DNA of 64,000 nt from Chryseobacterium lathyri (GCF_030812195.1 NZ_JAUSSF010000003.1:62001-126000); one strand, 5' to 3'. Shown: positions 27,201 to 36,260, counted from the first letter of the stretch. The notes: a model not told the origin generated them from the sequence alone. Made by a program: numbers and translations.

Positions 27201-28198
27201 CTATTAATATTTTTGATAAAAGGCTGAACAAAAAAACCTTAAATAACGATGGAGCATTATCTCCTGTCATGGATTACACAGAAGAAGGAAGTGCTATCGT
27301 TAAGGCTTCAGGTACCGCAGTAAACGGAGTATTCACTGTAGAATTCTATGTACCGAAGGATATCAACTATGCCGTAGGACAGGGAAGAATACTGGGCTAT
27401 GCAGACAATAAAGCAATGGATGTATTCAATAACCAGGCAGTACAGGTGGGAGATATCAACCCGAACGGGATCAATGATAACGAACCTCCAAAAGTAAAAC
27501 TGTACATGAATAATACAAATTTTGCAGACGGAGGAATCACCAACCAGAATCCTATGCTTCTGGCTTGTGTTACAGATGATACTGGGATCAACTCCACAGG
27601 ATCCGGTGTAGGTCATGATATTACGGTTTATCTTGACGGGCAGATCATCAACACCGTTGTTCTGAATGATTTCTTTGCTTCAGGCGAAGGAAACGGGTGC
27701 CTTAGCCCAAGTCTTGCCGATTATCAGAAAGGAAATGTAACCTATCCTTTCAGAAACCTTGCAATAGGACAGCATCAATTAACATTTAAAGTTTGGGACA
27801 TAAACAATAATTCGACAACTGCTACGTTAAACTTTGAAGTTAAGGATGAAACCGATCAGCATCTGATCATTAACAGGCCGCTAAACTGGCCGAATCCGTT
27901 TACCAATAAAACATACATCCAGTTTGAACACAACTGCGATGATATTTTAGATGTAAATGTTCAAATTTATACGATAACAGGAAAATTAGTGAGAACATTA
28001 TCTCAGCCTGTCGTTGCAGAACCGTTCCTACAGGGCTTTAGAACGCCTCGCCAGGCAATAGAATGGGACGGAAGAGACGATTTTGGGTCAACTGTTGCAA
28101 AAGGTACGTATATTTTTAAGATATTTGCAAAAAGTCAAAATCAAGAAAAATGCAAAGGAAGTGCTACAGCTGTAGAAAAAATGGTACTTTTGAAATAA
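24299..28198 (+). CDS. porU: Type IX secretion sortase PorU
   Basis: 1299 residues with a signal peptide (cut near LWAQ). A gingipain-like peptidase C25 domain occupies the middle: the VFILGDTSYDYKNR segment, the catalytic His at about 790 in YFGHGG and Cys at about 828 in TITCEF. PorU is the surface sortase that removes the C-terminal signal of type IX cargo and joins the cargo to anionic LPS. The C-terminus (about 1190-1299) has NWPNPFTNKT, a Bacteroidota C-terminal beta-sandwich resembling a FlgD-like/secretion-tail domain. porV follows after 60 bases. Confidence 0.95.
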   Translation: MKQKITFLLLFSFVSTLWAQRKAIEWEGSKIQDFGDTKLNLPNFKNEGFSFSQNNVFIITKQKIGEKQLKVSDLAWESISTKDLYDLDKGRLPDYEIADVTYYTLEGERYASISVSLFKNVKGRIQRLSSFNISETAAPNNFKSGNANKVGSTANPLSSGGFYKIKVDRSGIFKITAQFLKDNGINPASVNPKNFRIYGNGGVMLPEYNLDTKYSALQENAIQVVGEEDGVWNDGDYALFYAQGPNGYNLYDASNGNGFKRVDNRIDRSNNVKNIYEDFSYYFINFDKGAGKRVQPVDVNLPAGNLITRYDNYQVINNDQKNLLKVGRIWVEEAPFTTDKAVTFTTNSPIQAGDVIRYKTQVVGYRSQQNTVEFKINNQNPIVKAVPANTNNYVFDFYQLSYDGTISNLNGNQITLNYAPNISVNPNGAFHFDYAEVQYKENLTFNGSQMNFRDFSIASGTNTNYGFGISNATNLEQVWDVTDITNANRRVNKAGAGSFNFGYLTSDPNFNNEFVAFRADAAYNPQFVERIANQNLSGLQNVDYLIITVPEMMGQAQRLASYHQTKNNYTVEIVDAAKIYNEFGSGSRDLTAIRDFVTKLNNSGRLKYVFILGDTSYDYKNRVSGNSNIVSAYHGENSADFIGSFVTDDYIVMTQPQTASSIENNLPDIPVGRIPAANVTEAGNMVSKTLAYYNALPGQSSPFGEWRMKLDFVVDDDKDGGSPFHEVMNNTLSSIFEVPGQQDLKEYNVRKLYLDAFPAQSTAAGQRFPQVTQAISNDIGNSLYLFYFGHGGINGWAQERVLTSTEIQNSNNFSNVYSRFPFVSTITCEFTLWDEPATSSAGEQFIKLKQGGAAAMITSSRAIGVDYGRNFTDLYTKNIFKLIGDDFETLGYAHLNAKKQKGANIDHLKVNLLGDPAMKLSRPQRQLVIDNIESPVPGLIRGLDFIKVKGHINNPNGTVNTTFNGRVSINIFDKRLNKKTLNNDGALSPVMDYTEEGSAIVKASGTAVNGVFTVEFYVPKDINYAVGQGRILGYADNKAMDVFNNQAVQVGDINPNGINDNEPPKVKLYMNNTNFADGGITNQNPMLLACVTDDTGINSTGSGVGHDITVYLDGQIINTVVLNDFFASGEGNGCLSPSLADYQKGNVTYPFRNLAIGQHQLTFKVWDINNNSTTATLNFEVKDETDQHLIINRPLNWPNPFTNKTYIQFEHNCDDILDVNVQIYTITGKLVRTLSQPVVAEPFLQGFRTPRQAIEWDGRDDFGSTVAKGTYIFKIFAKSQNQEKCKGSATAVEKMVLLK

Positions 28199-28258
28199 AT
28201 TAAATAATACATAGATAATAATTGTTATAAAAAACTGATAATATATAAAAGACAACAT

Positions 28259-29422
28259 ATGAATTTAACTACTAAACTGCTTTTGGGATTTGGTTTAAGT
28301 GCTGGTTTTTTAGGCTATTCGCAAGATTTAAGTAAAATAAATCCAGTATTGACCGGAGCTCCTTTTCTAAGAATTGCGCCAGATGCAAGAGCTGGAGGTA
28401 TGGGAGACCAAGGGGTGGTAACTTCACCGGATGCATTTTCACAATTCTGGAATGCGGCAAAATATCCTTTTAGCAGAACAAGTTCTTCCATAGGTCTTAA
28501 CTATACGCCTTATATGGGAAAACTTACCAATGATGTATTTTTACTATATGGTGCATTCCATAAATTTTTAGGACAGGAAGAAAGATCTACTATTTCTGCA
28601 AGTATCTATTATTTCAACATGGGAGAGGTAGACCTTACTCAGCTGGTAGGTTCAGAAGTAACTTCTATGGGTACATCAAAACCTAATGAATTTTCCATTG
28701 ACGTTGCTTACGGGCTGAAACTTTCTGATTCTTACTCTATGGCCGTTACAGGTAGATTCATCCGTTCAGATTTAGCCGGAGGTTTCAATACAGATACTAC
28801 CCTTAAGGCTGCTAACTCTTTTGCAGTAGATGTTTCAGGATACTATACTTCTCCAAGATTTTCAAGTTTCGGAGGATATGACGGTAAAGTGAATGCAGGT
28901 TTCGCTATTCAGAATTTAGGTCCGAAATTAGACTATACAGGAAATGAAGAATCCAGATCTTACCTGCCTACTATGGCAAGATTGGGGCTTGGATATGATA
29001 TGTATTTGGATGATATGAACAAAATCGGCATTAGCGTAGAAGGGTCTAAGATCTTGGTTCCGGGATCAGAATATGTAGGAATAGATCCTAACACAAGACA
29101 GCCAAGATATGAAGTTCCTAACGTAGGAGTAATGGCAGGAATCGGAAAATCTTTCAAAAATAAAAACTCTATCATGATGAGTGGTGCTTTGGAATATTCT
29201 TATGACAATGCATTTGCAGTAAGAACAGGTTACTTCCACGAAAGCGAGGAGCAGGGAGCAAGACAGTTCGCTACAGCAGGTATCGGATTGAAATACCGTT
29301 CCTTCGGACTTGATATTTCTTATCTGATCAATATGTCGAAAATCAATACTGCTTTAGATAACACCCTTCGTTTCGGTCTTACCTGGAACATTGGTGATGA
29401 AACATCTAATGTAGATTATTAA
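28259..29422 (+). CDS. porV: Type IX secretion outer-membrane protein PorV (LptO)
   Basis: 387 residues, signal peptide ending near GYSQ. It belongs to the FadL-like barrel family: GAPFLRIAPDARAGGMGDQGV at the mature N-terminus is the PorV/PorQ signature, and the remainder is barrel strands ending in LRFGLTWNIG. PorV carries type IX cargo from the SprA translocon to the PorU attachment complex. It is 60 bases behind porU with no terminator between, so they form one operon. Confidence 0.95.
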   Translation: MNLTTKLLLGFGLSAGFLGYSQDLSKINPVLTGAPFLRIAPDARAGGMGDQGVVTSPDAFSQFWNAAKYPFSRTSSSIGLNYTPYMGKLTNDVFLLYGAFHKFLGQEERSTISASIYYFNMGEVDLTQLVGSEVTSMGTSKPNEFSIDVAYGLKLSDSYSMAVTGRFIRSDLAGGFNTDTTLKAANSFAVDVSGYYTSPRFSSFGGYDGKVNAGFAIQNLGPKLDYTGNEESRSYLPTMARLGLGYDMYLDDMNKIGISVEGSKILVPGSEYVGIDPNTRQPRYEVPNVGVMAGIGKSFKNKNSIMMSGALEYSYDNAFAVRTGYFHESEEQGARQFATAGIGLKYRSFGLDISYLINMSKINTALDNTLRFGLTWNIGDETSNVDY

Positions 29423-29440
29423 AATATTTATACCTTGAAT

Positions 29441-29472
29441 CAAAAGCCTCATTTATATGGGGCTTTTTTTGT
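29441..29472 (+). terminator. porV terminator, first copy of a 32-base duplicate
   Basis: aaaagcc (29442-29448) pairs with ggctttt (29461-29467), followed by a T run. The same 32 bases recur at 29739-29770 with 27 matches and no gap. Confidence 0.7.
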
Positions 29473-29738
29473 GTCAATTATGAATTAGCTTCGCTGTAAG
29501 TTTGCTTCACAGTGAATTTTTTCTCTTTCCCTAAATTCACTGGTCATGTACTTTTTTAACGACAAATAATATAACTTTAATATAAACTTATCCCAACAGT
29601 AATTTCAAGTTCACAATTCATTTGTGAAGCAAGGCTTACCATTCACTCTTGTACAATTCTTCATGCTCAATTGGTCCAAAGCTCAACCACCAAATTGACA
29701 ATTGACAAATTATTAAAGAAATATAATATATAAGTTTG
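29473..29738. repeat. Repeat-rich gap between duplicated terminator segments
   Basis: No ORF. It contains the hairpin ttcacaa/ttgtgaa (29610-29616 with 29622-29628), the word attgacaattgacaa (29694-29708) shared with the emrA-emrB gap, and several gcttc/gtgaa fragments. It looks like a mosaic of short dispersed repeats inserted between two copies of a terminator-like sequence. Confidence 0.5.
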
Positions 29739-29770
29739 CAAAAGTCTCATTTTTATAAGGCTTTTCTTGT
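29739..29770 (+). repeat. Second copy of the porV terminator segment
   Basis: 27 of 32 positions match 29441-29472. The stem is weakened by changes and the T run is broken by a C. It ends 22 bases before the FUSC start codon. Confidence 0.55.
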
Positions 29771-29780
29771 TTCCAATAAT

Positions 29781-29788
29781 TAATTTTG
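29781..29788 (+). promoter_or_regulatory. -7 box four bases before the FUSC start
   Basis: TAATTTTG, then TAGT, then ATG at 29793. The predicted transcription start coincides with the start codon. No -33 box at the right spacing. Confidence 0.5.
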
Positions 29789-29792
29789 TAGT

Positions 29793-32057
29793 ATGAACTA
29801 TTCAGCAGAACTCAAAAAATTCGTTACCAGCCAATATGTATATTCTGCAATCAGAATTACGCTGGCAACTGTTCTGCCCTGTTTAGCCCTCGCCCACTTC
29901 GGAATCCTGAAAGAATACTTTTTATTTCCTCTCGGAACCAGCTTTGTAGCACTTTGTGACCAGCCGGGACCTTTTATCAGAAGGAGAAATGCCCTTACGT
30001 TTGCTATTTTCTGCTTTGTCTTTGTGGCGCTTGTCGCCAGCCTGGTCATGAATTTTAAAATTCTGGTTATTCTGGAGATCATTGTATTCGGAATGTTTTT
30101 TTCCCTTATCGGAGTCTACGGACAGAGGCTTGCCGCTGTGGGTTCACTATCCCTCGTGGTTCTTGCAATCTTTATTGACGGACATCTTACAGGAGGCAAT
30201 ATTTTTAAAAGCCTGCTGATCTTCGCATCCGGCTGTATCTGGTTTTTGCTGATCTTCCTTGTGGTCACAACCATCCAGCCTTATAAACTGGCAGGACAGA
30301 TGATCGGGGAAAATTATCTGCAGCTCGCAGAATTTTTAAAGATCAAGGCTAATTATTACCAGAAAAATCCGGATTTTGATAAACTGACCACTCAGGTCAT
30401 TGCCAAGCAGATCGAGATCAAAAATCTTCAGGAAGAAACCAGGGAAACTGTTTTCAAGACGAGAACTATCGTTAATGAATCAACAACAACCAGCCGGTTA
30501 CTGATGCTGATGTTTTTGAACTCCATGGACCTTCATGAAAAGCTCATGACTTCTGAAAGCGATTATCAGAAACTGCAGCAGAGCTTTGAAGACAGCATGA
30601 TCCTGGTCAACATCCATGACTACCTCAACCTGCTTGCCGAGGAAATTACCAATATCGGAATCTCACTACAGATCGGAACAAGGGCAAAATCCATCTTCGA
30701 TCTGGAACATGAGCTGAAAAATCTTAACGTTCATTATTTTGAGTTACGCAATAAGCAGCTGACTCCTGATAATCTGGAAAATTTTATGATCCTTCGCCAG
30801 ATCCTGATGCGCATTAACGAGATTACAAAAGAGATCAATGAGATTTATAAAGTATTTTCCCAGGATGTAAAACTAGCCAAAAGTCTTTCCACAGGGTTAG
30901 ATTTAAAAAAATTCATGCCTAATGAAGAGAAACTTAACTTCAAAGTTTTAAGGAATAATATTTCGCTTTCATCCTCTCATTTCAGACATGCGATAAGAAT
31001 TACCACTGCCCTGCTTGTTGGCTATATTTTCTCTATGTTCGATTTTCTGGGTCTGGGCCATACCTACTGGATCCTGATCACGATTACAGCGATATTGAAG
31101 CCCGCCTACTCCATTACAAAAAAGAGAAATCTTCTCCGACTATACGGAACCATTGCAGGAGCAGTTATTGCCTATATGATTCTACATTTTGTGCACTTCA
31201 ATGGTCTTTTATTTACCATTCTGCTTTTGAGCATGATCATGTGTTTCAGCTTTCTGAAAGGCCGTTATTTCTGGGCTGTCCTGTTTATGACGATCTATGT
31301 ATTTCTGAGCTTTAACTTTTTAAATCCGGGAAATGTAAACGTGATCTTTAAAGACAGAATTCTGGATACCATTATAGCTGGAGTTATTGCTTTTGCTGTA
31401 TCATATATTGTTCTTCCTGTATGGGAACATACCCAGAATCTTGATCTGATGAAAAAATCTGCAGCAGATAATCTGATCTATTTTGAAAGTGTCATTTCCA
31501 AATTCTTACAGGGAAATTTTGATATTGAGGATTATAAAGTAAAGCGAAAAAATGCCATTATTTCGCTGGCCAACCTTTCCGACAACTTCCAGAGAATGAT
31601 CTCTGAACCGAAAAATCAGCAGAAAAAACTGGAAGTCGTTCATCAGTTTGTAGCAACATCACACCTGATCACAGCCTATACTGCTTCTCTCTCCCAATAC
31701 TCTAAAAACAATGAAAAATATCCTGAAATAGATGCTGAAAGCTGGAGTAGAAAGATTGAAGCCGAAATGCAGCAGACATCAGTTTTATTACATGGAAACG
31801 AGATCAATGAAGCTTTAAAAATGGAAAGCCGCCTGGAACCGGAAGATTCTTCCATTGAAGATATGCTTTCGAAAAGAAAAACGGAGATCGAGGAAAATGA
31901 TCTGGTTGACAGAAGAGATCCTGATAAAATTTCACATTTAACAGAGCTTAAAAACATCCACGATATCCTGGAACTGATCTATGATGTTGCTAAGGAACAA
32001 AGAAAAGTAATTGAAAAATACAGAAGCGAAGCTGATTCTACTCCTCCACAATCGTAA
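29793..32057 (+). CDS. FUSC family inner-membrane protein (YccS-like)
   Basis: 754 residues built from two membrane modules. The first (about 20-170) and second (about 405-545) are hydrophobic helix clusters of the FUSC/aromatic-acid-exporter type; TYWILITITAILKPAYSITKKRNLLRLYGTIAGAVIAY is the FUSC-domain signature. Cytoplasmic helical regions follow each. Homologues are YccS and AaeB, exporters linked to aromatic acids or to the envelope; the substrate is unknown. The 3' end overlaps the convergent phosphopantetheinyl transferase gene by 20 bases. Confidence 0.88.
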   Translation: MNYSAELKKFVTSQYVYSAIRITLATVLPCLALAHFGILKEYFLFPLGTSFVALCDQPGPFIRRRNALTFAIFCFVFVALVASLVMNFKILVILEIIVFGMFFSLIGVYGQRLAAVGSLSLVVLAIFIDGHLTGGNIFKSLLIFASGCIWFLLIFLVVTTIQPYKLAGQMIGENYLQLAEFLKIKANYYQKNPDFDKLTTQVIAKQIEIKNLQEETRETVFKTRTIVNESTTTSRLLMLMFLNSMDLHEKLMTSESDYQKLQQSFEDSMILVNIHDYLNLLAEEITNIGISLQIGTRAKSIFDLEHELKNLNVHYFELRNKQLTPDNLENFMILRQILMRINEITKEINEIYKVFSQDVKLAKSLSTGLDLKKFMPNEEKLNFKVLRNNISLSSSHFRHAIRITTALLVGYIFSMFDFLGLGHTYWILITITAILKPAYSITKKRNLLRLYGTIAGAVIAYMILHFVHFNGLLFTILLLSMIMCFSFLKGRYFWAVLFMTIYVFLSFNFLNPGNVNVIFKDRILDTIIAGVIAFAVSYIVLPVWEHTQNLDLMKKSAADNLIYFESVISKFLQGNFDIEDYKVKRKNAIISLANLSDNFQRMISEPKNQQKKLEVVHQFVATSHLITAYTASLSQYSKNNEKYPEIDAESWSRKIEAEMQQTSVLLHGNEINEALKMESRLEPEDSSIEDMLSKRKTEIEENDLVDRRDPDKISHLTELKNIHDILELIYDVAKEQRKVIEKYRSEADSTPPQS

Positions 32058-32652
32058 AGCAGTAGTCATCAAAAAATTCCACTCTCGCCTTGAACTCGTC
32101 TGAAAACTGTTCATCATAAACCCTGCAGCTAATTTTATAAAGGTGCTTGAGCTCAAATGGCTTTACTTCGTAATTCTTCTTCAGAGACCAGTATTTTGAA
32201 TGATGGATCTTATACATGCTTTCCTTCACACTCCATATAATAGTATAGAAAGCCGGGGCATTATCTTCAGGTATGAATCCCCTTTCATGCTCGTAGGTGA
32301 ATTTATCGATAACCCTTAAGATTTTTGGATTGAACTTTTCAATATCAATACCTATTTTATTTTTAGAAATCGCTATGGCTGCGAAAGGAAATGAATGGGT
32401 GATGGAAATTTCCGCATCTTTAGGCGACAGAAAGGGTTCCCTTTCTTTATATAATATTTTGGAGTCAGGTTTTAAACCTTTCAGAAGTTTACGGACCATC
32501 AGTACCTCCTGGAGTTTTTTCGGATGGTAGTCCTTTACTTTTTCTGCATTTTCAGGTTCCAGAAGCTCATTGATATCAAGTTCTTCGCTTTCATCATATT
32601 TCCATACAAGAATCGTGGCATTGTCATCTGAAAAATCTCGGTAAAGGGGCAT
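32038..32652 (-). CDS. 4'-phosphopantetheinyl transferase superfamily protein
   Basis: 204 residues from the ATG at 32652, chosen because MPLYRDFSDDN is the typical start of this family in Flavobacteriia; an upstream in-frame ATG would add 22 residues without homology signs. The Sfp/AcpS motifs are IGIDIEK (Mg-binding Asp and neighbour) and WSVKESMYK (WxxKE). These enzymes transfer phosphopantetheine from CoA to carrier proteins. With no carrier or NRPS gene nearby it may serve the fatty-acid ACP or a distant cluster. Its 3' end overlaps the FUSC gene by 20 bases. Confidence 0.9.
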   Translation of the reverse strand: MPLYRDFSDDNATILVWKYDESEELDINELLEPENAEKVKDYHPKKLQEVLMVRKLLKGLKPDSKILYKEREPFLSPKDAEISITHSFPFAAIAISKNKIGIDIEKFNPKILRVIDKFTYEHERGFIPEDNAPAFYTIIWSVKESMYKIHHSKYWSLKKNYEVKPFELKHLYKISCRVYDEQFSDEFKARVEFFDDYCFTIVEE

Positions 32653-32721
32653 CGTTTTTTTATTCGATAAAAGTAGTGAAAAGATGTGGAAGTTGAAAGA
32701 GAATGCATGATGGGGCAAAAC

Positions 32722-32756
32722 GAAAGAAGATGGAAGTTAAACTTCCATCTTCTTTC
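32722..32756. terminator. Long hairpin between hugZ-like and PPTase genes
   Basis: A perfect 16-bp stem (32722-32737 with 32741-32756, loop taa). It lies just after the hugZ-like gene; on that strand it is followed by cgtttt, a weak U run. A related fragment (tggaagttgaaag) occurs at about 32684. Confidence 0.6.
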
Positions 32757-32772
32757 TATCCTTATCTTATAT

Positions 32773-33303
32773 TTATTTCGACTGATGGTTTACATCATTT
32801 CTATGCTCAATAATTTCAAGATTCTCATCTACAAAATAAGCACTTCCAAACCCGTTCACATAAGATCCTTTTACAGGCTGTAGGGCAATAAGAATAAAAT
32901 CCTTCATTTCAGCAATGACGTCCACTACTTTTCCGTGATTTTCTTTAAGCTTAGCGACAACCGTGTTCCAGGTTTCAGAATCTCTCTCTATCTGGGAAGT
33001 TGCTGCCTCGATGGTGAGACGTTCACGGGCGTAAATCTGTTTGGTTGCAGATTCGTCTTCGATAAACATTACTGAAGTTTTTCTGCCGTCCGCAAGATTT
33101 TTGGTGTGTCTTGCCATAAAAGACACCAGAATATATAATGTATTGCCTACCTGTACAAAAGGTGCATAACTGGAATTAGGAGTTCCTTCCGCGTCTACTG
33201 TAGCCAAAATCAAACTTTTGGCACGTTCTATCAGTTCCTTTACTTTTGGAGCAACCGGCTTTGCCTTTCTATTGGCATCTTCCTGAGTATTTGTATGATT
33301 CAT
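32773..33303 (-). CDS. HugZ/HutZ-like FMN-binding split-barrel protein
   Basis: 176 residues of the pyridoxamine 5'-phosphate oxidase-like split barrel. The segments SLILATVDAEGTPNSSYAPFVQ, FMARHTKNLADGRKTSVMFIEDE and RERLTIEAATSQI match the HugZ/HutZ group, which binds and in some species breaks down heme. The C-terminus (VKGSYVNGFGSAYFVD) has the family's substrate-side Gly-rich turn but lacks the long heme-ligand tail of H. pylori HugZ, so heme use is possible but unproven. No iron-uptake gene adjoins it. Confidence 0.82.
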   Translation of the reverse strand: MNHTNTQEDANRKAKPVAPKVKELIERAKSLILATVDAEGTPNSSYAPFVQVGNTLYILVSFMARHTKNLADGRKTSVMFIEDESATKQIYARERLTIEAATSQIERDSETWNTVVAKLKENHGKVVDVIAEMKDFILIALQPVKGSYVNGFGSAYFVDENLEIIEHRNDVNHQSK

Positions 33304-33322
33304 AGTATAAAATTTATCTGAA

Positions 33323-33330
33323 CAAAAGTA
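33323..33330 (-). promoter_or_regulatory. -7 box of the hugZ-like gene
   Basis: Minus-strand TACTTTTG ending 20 bases before the ATG; no clear -33 box. Confidence 0.4.
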
Positions 33331-33422
33331 GTTATTTATATTAAGACTAAATAATATTAAATCATGTATAATCTCATAAAATCTAACCCTGCCTGCCGTT
33401 TTTTTATCTTAATTATTAATTG

Positions 33423-33430
33423 TAATTTTG
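33423..33430 (+). promoter_or_regulatory. -7 box of ahcY
   Basis: TAATTTTG followed by a leader of about 35 bases to the ATG at 33470; a T-rich tract, not a clean TTTG, lies at the -33 distance. Confidence 0.5.
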
Positions 33431-33469
33431 CATTTTATTATCAACTGAATTTAAACTTATTCATTACAT

Positions 33470-34786
33470 ATGAGTACTACAACACAATACATCCCTTACA
33501 AAGTAAAGGACATATCCCTAGCAGAATGGGGAAGAAAAGAAATTACCCTTGCCGAAGCAGAAATGCCAGGTTTGATGTCTATCCGTGAAGAATACGGACC
33601 ATCTCAACCTTTAAAAGGCGCAAGAATTGCCGGATGCCTTCACATGACCATCCAAACAGCTGTGCTTATTGAGACATTGGTGGCTTTAGGAGCTGAAGTT
33701 ACCTGGTCTTCTTGTAATATTTTCTCTACTCAGGATCACGCTGCCGCTGCTATTGCTGCTGCAGGAATTCCGGTTTATGCCTGGAAAGGTCTGAATGAAG
33801 AGGAATTTGACTGGTGTATTGAGCAGACTTTATTCTTCGGTGAAGACAGAAAACCACTGAATATGATCTTGGATGACGGTGGAGATTTAACGAACATGGT
33901 TTTCGATAAATACCCTGAATTCACAAAAGATATCAAAGGGCTTTCTGAAGAAACCACTACAGGTGTACACAGGTTGTATGAAAGAATGAAGAACGGAACT
34001 TTAGTAATGCCTGCTATCAACGTAAACGATTCTGTAACTAAATCTAAGTTCGACAACAAATATGGATGTAAAGAATCTGCAGTAGATGCTGTAAGAAGAG
34101 CTACAGACGTTATGCTTGCTGGAAAAAGAGTGGTCGTTTGCGGATACGGAGACGTAGGTAAAGGTACTGCTGCATCTTTCAGAGGAGCCGGTTCTATTGT
34201 TACCGTTACTGAAATTGACCCAATCTGTGCACTTCAGGCTGCCATGGACGGTTACGAAGTAAAAAGACTGGATACGGTTGTAGACAACGCTGATATCATC
34301 ATCACCACTACAGGTAACTTCAACATTGTAAGAGGAGAGCATTTCCTTAAAATGAAAGATAAAGCGATCGTTTGTAACATCGGTCACTTCGACAATGAAA
34401 TCGATATGGCTTGGTTAAACAAAAACTACGGTCATACAAAATCTGAAGTTAAACCTCAAGTAGACATCTACACATTAGAAGGCGGTAAAGAAGTTATCAT
34501 CCTTGCTGAAGGTAGATTGGTAAATCTGGGTTGTGCAACAGGACATCCTAGTTTTGTAATGTCTAACTCTTTCTCTAACCAGACTTTGGCTCAGATTGAA
34601 TTGTGGAACAATTCTGCTGCTTACAAAAATGAAGTTTATATGCTTCCAAAGCATTTAGATGAAAAAGTAGCAGCTTTACACCTTAAAAAATTAAGCGTTG
34701 AACTGGAAACTCTTTCTCCGGAACAGGCTGAATATATTGGTGTAGATGTAAAAGGGCCATTCAAGCCTGAGTATTACAGATATTAA
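33470..34786 (+). CDS. ahcY: Adenosylhomocysteinase
   Basis: 438 residues, full length. NAD-binding motif GYGDVGKG is at 225-232; substrate-side motifs [16 protein letters not shown] (about 55-70), STQDHAAAA and the C-terminal KPEYYRY (the last residues reach the neighbour's NAD in the tetramer) are intact. It splits S-adenosylhomocysteine to adenosine and homocysteine, keeping the methylation cycle running. Codon use looks like a well-expressed gene. A terminator follows. Confidence 0.97.
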   Translation: MSTTTQYIPYKVKDISLAEWGRKEITLAEAEMPGLMSIREEYGPSQPLKGARIAGCLHMTIQTAVLIETLVALGAEVTWSSCNIFSTQDHAAAAIAAAGIPVYAWKGLNEEEFDWCIEQTLFFGEDRKPLNMILDDGGDLTNMVFDKYPEFTKDIKGLSEETTTGVHRLYERMKNGTLVMPAINVNDSVTKSKFDNKYGCKESAVDAVRRATDVMLAGKRVVVCGYGDVGKGTAASFRGAGSIVTVTEIDPICALQAAMDGYEVKRLDTVVDNADIIITTTGNFNIVRGEHFLKMKDKAIVCNIGHFDNEIDMAWLNKNYGHTKSEVKPQVDIYTLEGGKEVIILAEGRLVNLGCATGHPSFVMSNSFSNQTLAQIELWNNSAAYKNEVYMLPKHLDEKVAALHLKKLSVELETLSPEQAEYIGVDVKGPFKPEYYRY

Positions 34787-34807
34787 GATGTATTTCAATC
34801 TATATAC

Positions 34808-34840
34808 AATCCCATTATTTAATATAGTGGGATTTTTTTT
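34808..34840 (+). terminator. ahcY terminator
   Basis: aatccca (34808-34814) pairs with tgggatt (34828-34834), followed by eight T after the GA of the stem. Confidence 0.75.
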
Positions 34841-35036
34841 GCAGCTATTTCCCGCTATCCACTCTTACTCCTCGCACAAAGCTAAGGCCAAGCAAGCTGT
34901 GGGGTAACCGCTACTATCGGGCTAATGAATTCCCAGTCGCTCAGTTATCCGTATTTTACCCATATTTTGGCACCATGAACTGTTAAGTTTAGAAAAAATG
35001 AATATATTTAGTCCCTTAAACAAAAACAGTTAATTA
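34841..35036. other. Intergenic region with a relic-like segment
   Basis: 34850-34945 is more GC-rich than the surrounding spacer and has partial inverted words (cccgctatc, atcgggct) without an ORF or full stem; it may be part of a dispersed repeat. The rest shows nothing I can name. Confidence 0.3.
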
Positions 35037-35429
35037 ATGAAAAAACAAAGAGTATCAAATGCGTTCGTAGCCGCGTCTTGGGTAGCATTAGGAGCAGGAA
35101 TGATAGGCTTCATCGTAGGGCTTGCCAGAGCAGAAATGCTTCTGAATGAAAAAGGGTATTACTTTACCATCCTTCTTTATGGCCTGTTTGCCGTAGTTTC
35201 TCTGCAAAAAGCTGTCCGTGACCGATTGGAAAATATCCCGGTAACAGATATTTATTATGGGATCTGCTGGTTTGCAACGCTGTCCTCCATTGTCTTATTG
35301 GCGATAGGACTTTGGAATGCCACTATACTTCCGAGTGAAAAAGGATTTTATGCATTTGCATTTCTCCTCGCTCTTTTTGGCGCTATTTCCGTTCAGAAAA
35401 ATACACGGGACAATATGGCCCAGGAATAA
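35037..35429 (+). CDS. YiaA/YiaB family inner-membrane protein
   Basis: 130 residues made of two similar halves, each with two membrane helices: FVAASWVALGAGMIGFIVGL plus YYFTILLYGLFAVVSLQKAVRD, then a copy ending in FGAISVQKNTRDN. The repeated Gly-phe-tyr/Lys-Gly turns (LNEKGYYF, PSEKGFYAF) mark the internal duplication of the YiaA family. Its function is unknown in all species I know of. Single gene with its own terminator. Confidence 0.85.
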   Translation: MKKQRVSNAFVAASWVALGAGMIGFIVGLARAEMLLNEKGYYFTILLYGLFAVVSLQKAVRDRLENIPVTDIYYGICWFATLSSIVLLAIGLWNATILPSEKGFYAFAFLLALFGAISVQKNTRDNMAQE

Positions 35430-35434
35430 ATAAA

Positions 35435-35466
35435 AAAAACGCTCCAGTATTCGGAGCGTTTTTGTT
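35435..35466 (+). terminator. yiaA-type gene terminator
   Basis: Stem aaaacgctcc (35436-35445) with ggagcgtttt (35453-35462), then a T-rich run. Confidence 0.85.
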
Positions 35467-35570
35467 TTATAATATTTTAGTTTATGAAAAAGAAGTCATT
35501 CACCTTACTTTCCATTATAAGAAAGACAGCAAATCCAATCATTATTCACAATTGACTATTTACAATTATA

Positions 35571-36074
35571 TTACTTATCATATTGATTCGGGTGCTGAGC
35601 TTTAATATCATCAACTGTTCCCAGGACTTTATCTTTCAAAGAATCCTGATATTTCTGAAGATTTTCAGCGATCGCTTCATCTGCACTCCCGAGGATCTTT
35701 ACAGCCAAAATCCCTGCATTCAAAGCTCCGTTTAAAGCTACCGTCGCCACAGGAATTCCACCCGGCATTTGAAGGATAGACAGTACAGAATCCCAACCAT
35801 CAATAGAATTGCTTGACAAGATCGGAACACCAATCACCGGTAATGTGGTACAGCTGGCTACCATTCCCGGAAGGTGCGCTGCTCCTCCTGCTCCTGCAAT
35901 GATCACTTTAAGGCCTCTTTCCTTAGCCGTTTTCGCATAGTCAAACATTCTCTCTGGTGTCCTGTGTGCCGAAACTACGGTCAGTTCGTATGGAATATCC
36001 AGGCTTTTCAAAAAATTTGCAGCCTGTTCCATGATCGGCAGATCGCTCTGGCTGCCCATTATAATTCCTACCAT
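35571..36074 (-). CDS. purE: N5-carboxyaminoimidazole ribonucleotide mutase
   Basis: 167 residues from the ATG at 36074; a TTG at 36080 could add two residues but the ATG gives the normal family start [13 protein letters not shown]. The class I PurE motifs [14 protein letters not shown] (here [11 protein letters not shown]) and [14 protein letters not shown] are intact. It converts N5-CAIR made by PurK into CAIR in purine synthesis. purK lies about 5 kb away on the same strand with unrelated genes between, instead of the common purEK pair. Confidence 0.95.
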   Translation of the reverse strand: MVGIIMGSQSDLPIMEQAANFLKSLDIPYELTVVSAHRTPERMFDYAKTAKERGLKVIIAGAGGAAHLPGMVASCTTLPVIGVPILSSNSIDGWDSVLSILQMPGGIPVATVALNGALNAGILAVKILGSADEAIAENLQKYQDSLKDKVLGTVDDIKAQHPNQYDK

Positions 36075-36095
36075 CTTCAATTTTTATTAGATTGT

Positions 36096-36127
36096 CAAAG
36101 ATAAAAAATTAAAACCTGCCATTACAA
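36096..36127 (-). promoter_or_regulatory. purE promoter
   Basis: Minus-strand TTG (36125-36127), 21 bases, TATCTTTG (36096-36103). The leader to the ATG is about 17-20 bases. Confidence 0.65.
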
Positions 36128-36235
36128 TATCTTATCCCATAAAAAATAAGCGGCACACGTATTTTGGCCTAAATTTTCCATCTGTATCACTATAAATCAT
36201 AGCATCTGTATCCATGAGATAAGTCTTATTTAAGA

Positions 36236-36243
36236 TATATTTG
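36236..36243 (+). promoter_or_regulatory. -7 box of the EamA transporter gene
   Basis: TATATTTG; it ends 17 bases before the TTG start codon and supports that start. No clear -33 box. Confidence 0.5.
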
Positions 36244-36260
36244 CTTTTATACCTATAGAT

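Noticed and set aside
33304..33469. Possible SAH or SAM riboswitch before ahcY
   Set aside because: The leader after the -7 box is only about 35 bases and shows no conserved stem; too short for a riboswitch.
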